NCBI RefSeq assembly: GCF_036227225.1
Contig: NZ_CP109444.1
Location: forward strand, 11,947,501-12,011,500
Origin: Streptomyces sp. NBC_01478
Lineage (GTDB): Bacteria > Actinomycetota > Actinomycetes > Streptomycetales > Streptomycetaceae
Length of the DNA: 64,000 nt
Direction: 5' to 3'
Each line of letters begins with the position of its first letter. Within the stretch, counting starts at the first letter, position 1. Shown piece after piece: positions 6,882 to 16,677 of this stretch. The position numbers and the translations under genes are program-made. The notes under the pieces were generated by a model that did not search any database, had not been told where the DNA came from, and saw only the letters and a list, made by a program, of their open reading frames with translations.

Positions 6882-9737
6882 ATGGGCGTGGTCGAGGACA
6901 GCCGGCCCGGCGGGCTGGACCTGTCACTGTGGGGCAAGTACAGCCTGCTCTACGGCCTGGCCTACTCATTGCTGTTCCATCAGCTGGATGCGGCTGCGGT
7001 GATGGGGGAGTTGTGGGACCGGTACCTGACGCCCGCGCAGCGCCGGGTGATCTGCCGAGGACTGGGACTGGAGCCGGCCCAGGCGCGGTGCGAGGCCATG
7101 TTCCTGGCCGGCGCACACGACATCGGCAAGGCGGGCCGCTTCCAGATGTGCGAGCCGGGAGCATGGGCACAGGTCAGCGATGAACTGCGTGCGGATGCGG
7201 GGCCGTGGAGGCTGATACGGCACGAACGTGCCTCCATGCACACGGCCGTTGAACTCCTGGCGGATCTCGGATACCGGCTGGGAGGCAACACCAGCCCGGC
7301 GGTGCGCGCGGCCCAGATTCTCGGCGCCCATCACGGCCGCTATCTGCAGTGCGACCTCCTTGGAGCGGCCCGTCCCGAGCGGGTGCGTCTGGATCTCGGC
7401 GGCCCGTTGTGGCAGGACCTGCGCCGCCGCTACCTCGCCCAGGTCCGCTATCTGACGGGTGCCGGCACGCCGCCGCCCAGGATTTCCACCGAGGCCGCGG
7501 TGCTGCTGACGGGGCTGATCATGGTTGCGGACCGGCTGGTGAGCCAGCCTCATGTATGGATGCGGCGCGCGATGGCGCCGGCCTCGTGCGCACTGACGCA
7601 CTGGATCAATACCCGTCACCCGGCGGACGCGGACGCCGAAGAGGGGTGGGCCGCCGAGGTGGTGACCGCGTCCGGGCTGGAGCGGATCACTCTGCCCGAG
7701 GTGCCCTTCACCCAGGCCCATCCGCACACCACCGGCCCCAACCGGCTGCAGGCCTCGGTCATCGCCCAACTCGAGCCGGTGGTACGCGAGCAGGGAGCGG
7801 GCATCCTGGTGGTCACCGACTCCACCGGCGCCGGCAAGACGATCACAGGCCGGGAGGCCGCCCGGACCTTCAACCGCCACTGCGGCACCCGCGGGATGGC
7901 CGTCCTGCAGCCCACCACCGCCATCGCGGATGCCGCCTACGACGACCTCGTGGCCTACGTGGCCGCGCACCGTCCCCGGCGGGCCCCGGTGACACTGGTG
8001 CACAGCCACCCCTGGACCAGTGCCGCCTATCACGACAAACGGCTGCTGGAAGCCGGCGGCCAGCTGACCCTGGACGAGTACTTCGACGCATCACAGGACG
8101 GCGCAGGCCGTCCCGGACAACACGTCACGGTCCCGGACCCCTTTCTGCGCGGCTGGGACAGAGCGCTGCTGGCGCAGTTCACCGTCGCCACCATCGACCA
8201 GGCGCTGATGGCCGTGCTGCCGGTGCGCTACAGCGCGCTGCGGATGCTGGCCCTGTCCGGCCGCACCGTCATCCTGGACGAAGTCCACGTCGCCACCCCC
8301 TACATGCGGCGCCTCACGGCACGGCTCCTGCACTGGCTGGCAGCGCTGGGTACACCGGTCGTGCTGCTGTCCGCCACACTGGCGCCGCCCGTGGCCCGGG
8401 AACTGGTGCACGCCTATCTGGCCGGCGCCGGACTGAAGCCCGGCCAGCTGGACGGCCTGGACGTGGACGTGCCCTACCCGGGCTGGCTGTTTGCCGCGGC
8501 CCGCGACGGCGCCGTCACCCGTATCGACCCCGCCCAGGCCGCCGCCCACGTCACGATGACCCGCCGCCGACTGACGGTGCAGCACCAGCCCGTGCTCGCG
8601 GCCCGGCTCGGCGCCGTGGAACGGACCGTCGCCGACGGGGAACGGCTGCACCGCATCGCCGAGGAGAGCAGTCTCGTCCTGGCACACGGCGGCTGCATGA
8701 TCGTGGTCTGTGCCACCGTCGCCGACGCACAGGACACCTTCCGCCACCTCGCCCGCATGCCCTGGCCCAGGCCCCGGGAGAACCTGGTCCTGCTTCATGC
8801 CCGATTCCCCGGCCACCAGCGCGAAGCCATCACCCGGCGGGTACGCGCCCGGCTCGGCCCCGCCGGGACACGCCCCGAACGGCTGGCCGTGGTCACCACC
8901 AGCCTGCTCGACATGAGCCTGGACATCGACTGCGACCTCATGATCAGTGACCTGGCCTCGCTGTCCCGGCTGCTGCAGCGGGCGGGCCGGCTGTGGCGCT
9001 TCGAACGGCTGTGGCAGGAAGACGGCACAGACCGCCGCAGGCCGGGCTGGATCCTGGAGCGCGGGCCGCGTCTGACGGTACTGGCCCCAGTTGCCGACGG
9101 CCGCACACACCTCCCGCACTGGTGGGGCAGGGGAGAGCCGGCCTTCGAACTGCACGCAGCCGCACACCTGCTGGCGCAGACGCCCGCCCGCCCGCTCGAC
9201 CTGCCCGCCCAGCTCCCCGGCCTGCTGGAGACGGCCAGCACCCGCATCCCCGACACACTGGCCGCCCTGCACACCGCCTACCAGGCCGACCTGCAGCGCT
9301 ATGAACACCTCGGGCAGGAACAAGCCGTGCCGCCGCCCGCCCGCACCGGCTCCCTGGCTGATCTCTACCGTCATCCCACCACCGCCGGTGCGGCCCCCAC
9401 CCGGGAAGGCTCCCGCCCGCGGCGCCTGCTGGCCTGCTACCGCCAGCCGGACGGATCGCTCCACCTGGACCCGGCCGGCACCCAGCCCCTGCCCGACAGC
9501 CCCCGGCTGCCGGCGCCCGCCATCCGCGCGATCCTCGAACGCACCCTGGACGTCCCCGAGGACTGGCTCGCCGACGCCCCCGCACGTCCGCCCGAATCCT
9601 GGCGCCAGCATGCCCTGCTGGCGGACCTGACCCTGCTGATCCACGACGCCGCCGTCCCGGGCCCTGTCCGCTTCGGCACCCACCTGCTGCACCTCGATGC
9701 CCACCTCGGCCTCGTCCATGACGAGGCCCGGTCCTGA
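6882..9737 (+). CDS. cas3: Cas3 HD nuclease-helicase, subtype I-E
   Basis: A 951-residue protein that unwinds and degrades target DNA after Cascade binding. The N-terminal HD nuclease is complete by inspection: H33, H79-D80 (GAHDIGK), H114, H150-H151 (GAHHGRY) and D217 (VADRL). The SF2 helicase follows: Walker A DSTGAGKT near 313-320, DEVH at 466-469, SATL near 497, and a motif VI-like LLQRAGRLWRF. A C-terminal tail typical of Cas3 completes it. GGGGAGGGG lies 8-16 bases before the ATG. It heads the cas locus but is separated from cas8e by 488 bases, so cas8e may have its own promoter. An intact Cas3 argues for real DNA interference. This is unusual beside transposase genes, because guide-directed transposons typically lack Cas3. 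Confidence 0.96.
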   Translation: MGVVEDSRPGGLDLSLWGKYSLLYGLAYSLLFHQLDAAAVMGELWDRYLTPAQRRVICRGLGLEPAQARCEAMFLAGAHDIGKAGRFQMCEPGAWAQVSDELRADAGPWRLIRHERASMHTAVELLADLGYRLGGNTSPAVRAAQILGAHHGRYLQCDLLGAARPERVRLDLGGPLWQDLRRRYLAQVRYLTGAGTPPPRISTEAAVLLTGLIMVADRLVSQPHVWMRRAMAPASCALTHWINTRHPADADAEEGWAAEVVTASGLERITLPEVPFTQAHPHTTGPNRLQASVIAQLEPVVREQGAGILVVTDSTGAGKTITGREAARTFNRHCGTRGMAVLQPTTAIADAAYDDLVAYVAAHRPRRAPVTLVHSHPWTSAAYHDKRLLEAGGQLTLDEYFDASQDGAGRPGQHVTVPDPFLRGWDRALLAQFTVATIDQALMAVLPVRYSALRMLALSGRTVILDEVHVATPYMRRLTARLLHWLAALGTPVVLLSATLAPPVARELVHAYLAGAGLKPGQLDGLDVDVPYPGWLFAAARDGAVTRIDPAQAAAHVTMTRRRLTVQHQPVLAARLGAVERTVADGERLHRIAEESSLVLAHGGCMIVVCATVADAQDTFRHLARMPWPRPRENLVLLHARFPGHQREAITRRVRARLGPAGTRPERLAVVTTSLLDMSLDIDCDLMISDLASLSRLLQRAGRLWRFERLWQEDGTDRRRPGWILERGPRLTVLAPVADGRTHLPHWWGRGEPAFELHAAAHLLAQTPARPLDLPAQLPGLLETASTRIPDTLAALHTAYQADLQRYEHLGQEQAVPPPARTGSLADLYRHPTTAGAAPTREGSRPRRLLACYRQPDGSLHLDPAGTQPLPDSPRLPAPAIRAILERTLDVPEDWLADAPARPPESWRQHALLADLTLLIHDAAVPGPVRFGTHLLHLDAHLGLVHDEARS

Positions 9738-10225
9738 CCGGAAGGCCAGGACTGGAGCACCACACGGTGCAGGGAACACCGAGAACTGTCTTCGAGCCCT
9801 GCGACACGGGCAGTTGCTGCCCACCCCACTCAGGCACAGCCGTGCGAGGCGAAGCCGGATTCTCGTCGCCGGCGGAACCTATCCCGGCCCGTTGCGGGAA
9901 GGGCGGCGCACGCGCCGGTGTACGCGCCGGGGGAGGCTCCACAGCAATGACCGGCACGCCGCCGACGCTGTGACCAGGCCGTTCTCGCGCGCGGGCATTA
10001 TGCACCGCCGGGGCGGAGCTACGGGCTGAATCCCTCATCACCGCCTCGGCCTTGGACATGCGTGCTTCAGTGAAAGACACCCGGAGGCAGGCACCGCCTG
10101 CACCGGTTCCCGCCGCATGGTGTTCCGCCTGCTCTGCGCACGGCCCGAACGTCTTGTCCACTCCGAATCCTCCCGCGCCGCGTACCGCTGCCTTGTCCGC
10201 GGTGCCACGGGAAGGAGACCGCCCT
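9738..10225. other. Gap between cas3 and cas8e
   Basis: No credible gene in 488 bases on either strand. I see no CRISPR repeat here. It may hold a second promoter for the cas8e-to-tnsC genes, but no clear -10/-35 pair was identified. Confidence 0.4.
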
Positions 10226-11821
10226 ATGCCCTCCCTGCCGGCCTACCCCGTTGACCTGCGCCCCTGCATCCCGGTGCGCCTGGACGAGCAGCACGAGGTG
10301 TTCGGGCTGCGCGAGGTACTCATCCAGGCACACCGCATCGAGGACCTGGCGCTGCCGCTGCCGCCCGCGCATTCCGCGCTGCTGCGGATGCTGACTGCCA
10401 TCACCGCCGAACTCACCGGCCTGGACGACCCGGACCTGTCACTGGAGGAGTGGCACGAGCGGCGAGGCGACCTGCTGAGCAGCGGCCGCGGACTGAAAGC
10501 CCAGGACGTCCACGACTACTGCGACGCCTCCACGTGGGACCTCTACCACCCGAGCCGCCCCTTCCTGCAGGACCCGCGTCTGACCGAGCAGTGCACCAAG
10601 ACCTCCGGCATCAACAAACTCGTCTTCGGCCGGCCCGCCGGCAACAACCTTCAATGGCTCAGTGTCCACACCGACACCGCCCCGTGGCCTCTGTCCAGCG
10701 ACGAGGCCTTCTGGCACCTGCTGATCCAGCACTTCTACGGTGCCGCCGGCCGCTGCACCACCCGCAGCGCCGGCCCCCACACCAGCGGCCGGGCCACCGC
10801 CGGCCCCCTGCGCTCCACCCTCTCCTTCCACCCTCAGGGCGCCACCCTCCTGGAGACACTCCTGATGCACCAGTTCCCCTACCGCGGCACCCCCCAGCAC
10901 TCCGCGGACACCTGTCCCTGGCAGGAATCCACACCACCCGACCCCGTCCACGCCCCGCCCCCGGTGACCTGGCCCAAACGCCTGCTCACCGGCCGCTCCC
11001 GGCACGCCGTGCTCCTGATCCCCAACGACGACGGCAGCGCCGCCACCGACTGCTACCTCACCTGGGCGACCCAGCACCCCGCCTACCCGGCTACCGACCC
11101 CTACCTCATCATCGACACCCACACGCAGGCCAAGGCCGAGGACCGCGACCGGCCCCGCCGCGCCGATGCCGACCGTGCCCTGTGGCGCGACCTGGACGCC
11201 CTGCTGCTCGCCGGCGACGAGAGCTCCGCCCAGCGCCGCCCCGCCGTCTTCGACACCCTCAACGACCTGCCCGCCCCCGTACGGGGGCGGCTGCGGGTGC
11301 GGGTGTGCGGCTTCGACCAGGACGGCCGCACCACCAACCGGATCTGGTACACCGCCCTGACCCCGTCCATCTGGAACCAGGCCGAAGAACACGACCCTGT
11401 TGCCGCCCGCCGGATCGCCTCCTGCCACCAGGCCGCCGAACACCTGGGCGCCCTCCTGCGCTCCTGCGCCAACACCGCCTGGAACGAGACCTCCACCCCG
11501 GCCGCCGCCGGCGGCGCACCGCCCGCCCCGCGCCGGGGCCGGCCCACCAGCCGGTGGGCGAGGGAGTCCCTGGCCGATTACTGGCCGCACGCCGAGCAGG
11601 TGTTCTGGGACCTCGTCCACCAGGACCCGGACGAGGCGAGCGACCCCTATCCGGCCTTCGCCCGCACCGCCGTGGCCGCCCTGCGCCAGACCGTCCGCCC
11701 CGACCTGGCCCGCCACCGGATGGCCGGCCCCGCCCTGGCCCGCGCCGTCCGCGCCCTCATGGCCGCCGCGGCTCCTGCCGCCACCGCCCGCAAGAAAGCA
11801 GCCCGCCGTGCCCAGCCGTGA
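10226..11821 (+). CDS. cas8e: Cas8e (Cse1/CasA), Cascade large subunit
   Basis: 531 residues, the usual size for Cas8e. The start at ATG 10226 is set by GAAGGAGA 7 bases upstream; an open frame extends further but lacks a binding site. Family-like features are the N-terminal PVDLRPCIPVRL...FGLREVLIQAH stretch (the Cse1 opening in which the last strand leads to HxI), a PSRPFLQDPRL segment, and a C-terminal helical bundle rich in Arg and Ala. In the I-E complex this subunit reads the PAM, locks the R-loop and recruits Cas3. The stop codon overlaps the start of cse2. PAM-contact residues cannot be assigned by eye. Confidence 0.92.
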   Translation: MPSLPAYPVDLRPCIPVRLDEQHEVFGLREVLIQAHRIEDLALPLPPAHSALLRMLTAITAELTGLDDPDLSLEEWHERRGDLLSSGRGLKAQDVHDYCDASTWDLYHPSRPFLQDPRLTEQCTKTSGINKLVFGRPAGNNLQWLSVHTDTAPWPLSSDEAFWHLLIQHFYGAAGRCTTRSAGPHTSGRATAGPLRSTLSFHPQGATLLETLLMHQFPYRGTPQHSADTCPWQESTPPDPVHAPPPVTWPKRLLTGRSRHAVLLIPNDDGSAATDCYLTWATQHPAYPATDPYLIIDTHTQAKAEDRDRPRRADADRALWRDLDALLLAGDESSAQRRPAVFDTLNDLPAPVRGRLRVRVCGFDQDGRTTNRIWYTALTPSIWNQAEEHDPVAARRIASCHQAAEHLGALLRSCANTAWNETSTPAAAGGAPPAPRRGRPTSRWARESLADYWPHAEQVFWDLVHQDPDEASDPYPAFARTAVAALRQTVRPDLARHRMAGPALARAVRALMAAAAPAATARKKAARRAQP

Positions 11822-12398
11822 CGACTACCGCGCCCACTGCGACGCCTACGTCGCCGCCGTCCGTGACCTGTGCACCGCCCCGGAGAGCAGAGCCGCTCTC
11901 GGGTCGGGCCGCGGCCGTCCCGTCGACGACTGCCAGCGCCTGCACCCCTTCCTCAGCCGCCTCACCCGCAACCACCCCGACCGGCGCGCCCACTACACCC
12001 TCGCCGGCCTCATCGCCCACGAACGCCCCGACCGCCACCCCACCACCCCCGCCCCAGACCCCGACCATCCCCGCGCCTGGCGGTCGCGCCCCAGCCTCGG
12101 CGCCACCCTGGCCCGCGCCGCACACGGGCGGACCGACGGCCCCTTCGAGAGGGAACTGCAGGTCCTCATCCGCCTGTCCGAGGACCTGCTCCACCGGCGC
12201 CTGCCCGGCCTGACCCGCCAACTGCTGGGCAGCGGCCATCCGCCGGACTTCGCCGTCCTGCTGGCCGACCTCACCTACTGGAGCAGCAACCGTCCCAGCG
12301 TCGCCACCCGCTGGCAGGACGACTTCTACCTCTTCACCCCCACACCCACTCCGCCCCCGGCCTCTTCGGCCGGCACACAAGAGACGAGCAGCACATGA
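11808..12398 (+). CDS. cas11: Cse2/Cas11 small subunit of Cascade
   Basis: 196 residues, predicted mainly helical and rich in Arg, as Cse2 proteins are. The segment RLHPFLSRLTRNHPDRRAHY near the N-terminus and the downstream QVLIRLSEDLLHRRLPGL stretch fit the family, whose members bind the displaced and target strands along the Cascade belly. Start at GTG 11808, overlapping the cas8e stop by 14 bases. The stop overlaps the cas7e start in an ATGA. The order cas8e-cse2-cas7e-cas5e-cas6e is the standard I-E order and supports the call independently of sequence. Confidence 0.88.
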   Translation: MPSRDDYRAHCDAYVAAVRDLCTAPESRAALGSGRGRPVDDCQRLHPFLSRLTRNHPDRRAHYTLAGLIAHERPDRHPTTPAPDPDHPRAWRSRPSLGATLARAAHGRTDGPFERELQVLIRLSEDLLHRRLPGLTRQLLGSGHPPDFAVLLADLTYWSSNRPSVATRWQDDFYLFTPTPTPPPASSAGTQETSST

Positions 12399-13576
12399 CA
12401 ACCAACCCGCACCTGGCCCGCTACATCGACCTGCACGTCCTCCAGGACATTCCCGCCTCCTGCCTCAACCGCGGCGAGCACAACGACCCCAAGACCCTCA
12501 TGATCGGCAACACCCAGCGCGCGGCCATCTCCAGCCAGTGCGCCAAGCGCGCAGTCCGGCACGCGCTGGAGACCCTCCTGAGCGAACCCGCCGCCCGCAC
12601 CCGCCGGCTGCCTCCCCGCCTGGCCGCCGCCCTCCGCGCGGCCGGCTGGCCCGAGGACCTCGCCCGCTTCGCCGCCGCCCAGGTCCCCCGCAGTGCCACC
12701 GCCGAAGGCCTGGCCACCGACCCGGGCGCCGAGGGCCGCACCCTGGCCATGCTCTACGTCCCCGACGACACCATCCTCGACGACCTCGCCGCTCTGTGCG
12801 CCCGTCACCGCACCGCCCTGGAAAAGGGCATGGCCAAGGAAGCCAAGTCCACCGCGAAAACCGGGGCCTACCTGCCCTCCGGCGACGTGGTGAGCCTGCT
12901 GTGCGCACGCACCGCCAGCATCAGCCTCTTCGGCCGCTTCCTCGCCGGCCTCGGTGACGCCCACGTCGACGGCGCCGTCCAGATGGCCTGGGCCTTCACC
13001 ACCCACACCAGCGACCCGCAGCCCGACTTCTTCACCGCCTACGAGGACTGGGCCGAGCCCGGCGAGGCCACCAGCGCCCACCTGGACACCGCCTACCTCA
13101 GCGCCGGGGTCTTCTACCGCTACGTCAGTGTCAACCTCACCGAACTGACCGCCAATCTCGACGGAGACGCATCCCGGGCCATCGCCCTGCTCGGCGCGTT
13201 CACGGACATGTTCATCTCCACCCTGCCGCAGGCCAAGAAGAACTCCACCGCCCCGCACACCCTGCCCGACACCGTCCACTACGTCGTCCGCGACCGCCGC
13301 CCCGTCTCCTACGCCTCCGCCTTCCACCAGCCCGTCAAAGCCGACAGGCAGGGCGGCCACCTGGCCCCCACCCGCAGCATCCTGTCCCAGCACGCCGGCA
13401 ACATCACCCAGCTGACCGGTACCCGTCACCGCATCGCCCACGGCCATGTCACCCAGGCCCCCGAACCGCTCGAACACCTCGGCCCGCGCCACGCCAGCTA
13501 CGACGACCTCGTCGACGCCGTCACCGCCGCGGCCGCCGCCCCCGCCACCGCACCCCGCTCCTACACGGCGGCATGA
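12395..13576 (+). CDS. cas7e: Cas7e (Cse4/CasC), Cascade backbone
   Basis: 393 residues. The N-terminal IDLHVLQDIPASCLNRGEH and the following segments with PKT, QRAAISSQCAKRAVR match the highly conserved opening of Cas7e, whose RRM-like fold polymerises along the crRNA spacer. The thumb region around GDASRAIALLGAF is also present. Starts in the ATGA shared with cse2 and ends in an ATGA shared with cas5e, so translation is probably coupled to give the high stoichiometry (six copies) of this subunit. Confidence 0.95.
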   Translation: MTTNPHLARYIDLHVLQDIPASCLNRGEHNDPKTLMIGNTQRAAISSQCAKRAVRHALETLLSEPAARTRRLPPRLAAALRAAGWPEDLARFAAAQVPRSATAEGLATDPGAEGRTLAMLYVPDDTILDDLAALCARHRTALEKGMAKEAKSTAKTGAYLPSGDVVSLLCARTASISLFGRFLAGLGDAHVDGAVQMAWAFTTHTSDPQPDFFTAYEDWAEPGEATSAHLDTAYLSAGVFYRYVSVNLTELTANLDGDASRAIALLGAFTDMFISTLPQAKKNSTAPHTLPDTVHYVVRDRRPVSYASAFHQPVKADRQGGHLAPTRSILSQHAGNITQLTGTRHRIAHGHVTQAPEPLEHLGPRHASYDDLVDAVTAAAAAPATAPRSYTAA

Positions 13577-14424
13577 CCATGCCCGCCACCCCCGCCGACA
13601 CCAACACCGATGCCGTCCGCACCGCACCGGGCGGGCTCCTCCTGCGCCTGGCCGGCGTCCTGAGTGCCTACGGCACCGACACCGCCTTCACCCGCCGCGA
13701 CACCCAGCCCCACCCCACCCGCTCCGCCCTCATCGGCATGTTCGCCGCCGCCGCAGGCCGCCCCCGCCACCAGGCCCTCGACCCCCTCGACCTGCCGGGC
13801 CGCCCCCGCTACACCGACCTGGCGTTCACCATCCGCGTCGACACCCCCAGCACCCTCTACACCGACTTCCACACCACCGGCAGCGGCCGTTCCCGCCACG
13901 AACAACTGCGCACCAGCAAGGGAGAACGGCGCCAGGAAGGCAAAACCACCCACGTCTCCCACCGCCACTACCTCACCGACGCCTGCTTCACCGTCGCCGT
14001 CCAGGGCCCCGCCGCCCTCATCGCCTACCTCGCCCACACTCTCGAACACCCCTGCTTCGCCCTCTACCTGGGCCGCCGCGCCTGCGTCCCCGACGAACCC
14101 CTCGTCCTCACCCCACCCCTGAGCGACCCGCTCACCCACCTGCGTCACCACGCCCCCCTCACCCTGCACACCCCACCCGACCCGGAAGCAGACCGCATCC
14201 CGGTCACCTTCTGGCATGACACCCCACCCCCCAACCCCACCGCCCACCGCGAACTCGCCGACAACCCCGTCGACTTCACCCCCCACCACCGCCGGTACAC
14301 CGTCCGCTCGCTGTGGACCACCACCGAACGCCTGCCCGCCGCCCTCTACGCCGGAGCCGACCCTCTGCCCGCTCTGACCGCCTACCGCCACCGACTGGAG
14401 CAGCCGTGCCCACCGTCACCCTGA
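13573..14424 (+). CDS. cas5e: Cas5e (CasD), crRNA 5'-handle binding subunit
   Basis: 283 residues. The N-terminal pattern LLLRLAGVLSAYGTD, then R-D-T-Q-P-H-PTRSALIGMFAAAAGRPR, is the diagnostic Cas5e opening. A glycine- and proline-rich loop follows and a strand near PRYTDLAFTIRVD. Cas5e caps the crRNA 5' handle and contacts Cas8e. The start overlaps the cas7e stop (ATGA), and the end overlaps the cas6e start by 19 bases. Confidence 0.95.
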   Translation: MTMPATPADTNTDAVRTAPGGLLLRLAGVLSAYGTDTAFTRRDTQPHPTRSALIGMFAAAAGRPRHQALDPLDLPGRPRYTDLAFTIRVDTPSTLYTDFHTTGSGRSRHEQLRTSKGERRQEGKTTHVSHRHYLTDACFTVAVQGPAALIAYLAHTLEHPCFALYLGRRACVPDEPLVLTPPLSDPLTHLRHHAPLTLHTPPDPEADRIPVTFWHDTPPPNPTAHRELADNPVDFTPHHRRYTVRSLWTTTERLPAALYAGADPLPALTAYRHRLEQPCPPSP

Positions 14425-15056
14425 CCCGCGTCCGCCTCAACCTCGCCCACCCCACGGTCCGCCGCGACCTGGCCGACTACACCGCCCTGCACCGCACCGT
14501 CATGCGGCTGATGCCCGACGACCTCGGCCCCCACCCCCGCCAGAGGGCCGGCGCGCTCTTCCGCCTCGAACGCGACGACCACCAGCCCCTCCTGCTGGTG
14601 CAGAGCTGCATCCCGCCCGACCTCACCGGCCTGCCCGACCACTATGGCAGCGCCGAGGCCCGCGACTTCACCCCCGTGCTCAGCGCCCTCACCCCGGGCC
14701 GCCCCGTCCGCTACCGCATCACCGCCAACCCCTCCACCCGCAGCCGCCGCCGGCCCGGCCCCGGCGAGAAACCCCTGCCCAAACACGGCCGCGTCCTCGC
14801 CCTCGACGACACAGCCGCCCTCGACTGGTGGCACCGCCGCGCCATGGAGGCCGGCCTGCACCTGCACGCCACCACCATGGAACCCAAGCCCTTCCGCCGT
14901 CCCCGCCGCGGCCGGCCCGGCCCCGTCCACCGTCTCCTCCAGTTCGACGGAACCGCCCGCATCACCGACCCGGCCGCCCTCACCGACGCACTGCTCAACG
15001 GCATCGGCCGCGCCAAGTCCTACGGCGCCGGCCTGCTCAGCCTCGCCCCCGCCTGA
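14406..15056 (+). CDS. cas6e: Cas6e (Cse3/CasE), crRNA-processing ribonuclease
   Basis: 216 residues starting at GTG 14406. The segment DYTALHRTVMRLMPDD places H29 where the catalytic histidine of Cas6e lies. The C-terminal GIGRAKSYGAGLLSL is the family's glycine-rich RNA-binding loop. It should cleave at the 3' base of the repeat hairpin and stay bound to the crRNA 3' end. The stem CCC(T/C)A/TGGGG seen in all three arrays is a plausible substrate. It overlaps cas5e by 19 bases and is followed after 14 bases by the transposase gene, in the place where cas1 is usually found. Confidence 0.94.
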   Translation: MPTVTLTRVRLNLAHPTVRRDLADYTALHRTVMRLMPDDLGPHPRQRAGALFRLERDDHQPLLLVQSCIPPDLTGLPDHYGSAEARDFTPVLSALTPGRPVRYRITANPSTRSRRRPGPGEKPLPKHGRVLALDDTAALDWWHRRAMEAGLHLHATTMEPKPFRRPRRGRPGPVHRLLQFDGTARITDPAALTDALLNGIGRAKSYGAGLLSLAPA

Positions 15057-15070
15057 CCCACGGACCGCCC

Positions 15071-16677
15071 ATGCCCGCACAGCGCCCCGCCGACGAGGAA
15101 CGCGCCGCCTCCGTCACCCACCTCCTCGCCCTCGAAGCCGCCGGCACCCTCACCCCCGACGACGTGAAAACCGTGGCCGCCGCCCACGGCCGCACCCCGA
15201 AGAGCGTGCAACGCTGGATGCAGCGCGCCCGCGACAACAACGGCCACTACCAGCGCAAACAGCGTGACGCCGCCGAAGTGACCCCGCGCATGGAAGACGA
15301 GCTGATCCGGTGGTGCGGCAGCATCGCCGCCGCCCACAGCGCCCTGCAGGACGACGGCGCCATGCCGCTGAGCTACTCCGCTTTCTACTGCGCCGTCACC
15401 CGCACCTACCCGCCCAGCTTCCTCGCCGGCCTGCGCGCCGGTGAAAAAGCCCGCCGACGCTACGACCTGCACGGCTCCCACCGCGAACGCGGCCGCCGCA
15501 ACGACGCCTGGGAAGCCGACCACAAGGAAGCCGACGTCTGGGTCAACGTCGCCGGCACTGCCCGCAAACCCTGGCTGACCCTCTTCGTCAACTGCTCCAA
15601 CTCCGGCATCTGCGGCTGGGCCATCACACCCACACCCCCAGCAGCCAAGCCATCATCGTCGCCATCCACAGCGCCCTGCAGCGCGGCGGCCCGCACGGAC
15701 CCTTCGGCGGAATCCCCAAACTCGTCCGCGTTGACCGCGGCGCCGACTTCCTCAGCAAAGCCGTCGCCCAGACCATGGGCGCCCTCGCCGTACGCCGCGT
15801 GGAACTGCCGCCCCGCCGACCCGACCTCAAGCCCTACGTCGAATCCCTCAACGCGGCCTTCAAAGACATGCACTTCCGCGGTATGCCCGGCTACACCCAC
15901 TGCCCCGACCCCGACCCCGCAGCCAAACCCAAACCCCCGCCCCTCGAAGACCTGCTGACCTTCGAGGAATTCACCACCCGCACCCGCGACTTCATTCACC
16001 GCTGGAACCACGAGCACCGCATTCGCAGCCTCGGCAACCGAACCCCCCTGCAAGCCTGGCAGGCCGACCGCACCGTCATCCACGACCTGCCCCCCGGCGC
16101 CCTCAACCGCTCCCTTCCCCTCGTCAGCCGTACCTTCACCATCACCGGCACCGGCATCGACTGGAACGGCCGCGTCTACCTCGAAACCTGGATGCGCGAC
16201 CTCATCGGCAACTGTGTGCGCCTGCGCCACCTGCCCGGCCGCTACGACACCGTCGAGGTCTACGACGCCGACACCGACCACCGCCACGGCACCGCCCGCT
16301 GGACCAACGCAGCCAGCTCTCACCTACTCAAGCGCGTCAAAGAGGACAACGCGGCCGACGCCGCCCGCCTCAGAGAAGCCCTGGAAAGACGCCCTCAGAT
16401 CGTCCGCGAACGCTTCGCGGCCACCGCCACACCGGCCCCGCCGCAGCCCCTCACCACCCTCACCACCGAACAAGCCCGCCAGAGACTGCGTGACCCCCGC
16501 GACCCGCACGCCGCCACCCCCGAAAACCTCCCCGAACCCACCGGCTCCTGGACCCACACCGAACGCCCGCAACCCCCGCCGGCCACCGACGACGACCTGC
16601 CCGCCCCCACCAGCTCCTGGCTCACCACCCCGCCCACTCTCAGCCCCCAGCCACCGCAACAGGAAGACCAGTCGTGA
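15071..16677 (+). CDS. tnsB: TnsB/TniA/Mu-like DD(35)E transposase, interrupted by one frameshift
   Basis: The first frame (15071 to about 15639) encodes an N-terminal helix-turn-helix (near residues 28-50) and NDAWEADHKEADVWV, typical of the Mu/TniA/Tn552 group, with D150 as first catalytic residue. The second frame carries on with VDRGADFLS (about D221) and YVESLNAAFK (about E257): exactly 35 residues lie between D and E. A C-terminal beta-barrel-like region (RTFTITGTGIDWNGRVYLE) and a Pro-rich tail follow. The frames join near the C-run at 15635-15639: one missing base, a sequencing error or a -1 ribosomal frameshift would each restore about 535 residues. The enzyme should join 3' ends to target DNA. 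It overlaps the ATPase gene by 4 bases and lies 14 bases after cas6e. Confidence 0.85.

Noticed and set aside
8091..9824. Long minus-strand open frame opposite cas3
   Set aside because: It mirrors the strong third-position GC bias of cas3. The cas3 frame has all motifs, the shadow has none.
10439..11716. Long Gly/Val-rich minus-strand open frame opposite cas8e, and similar ones opposite cas7e, cas5e and cas6e
   Set aside because: Typical antisense shadows of high-GC genes: glycine-rich translation and no domains.
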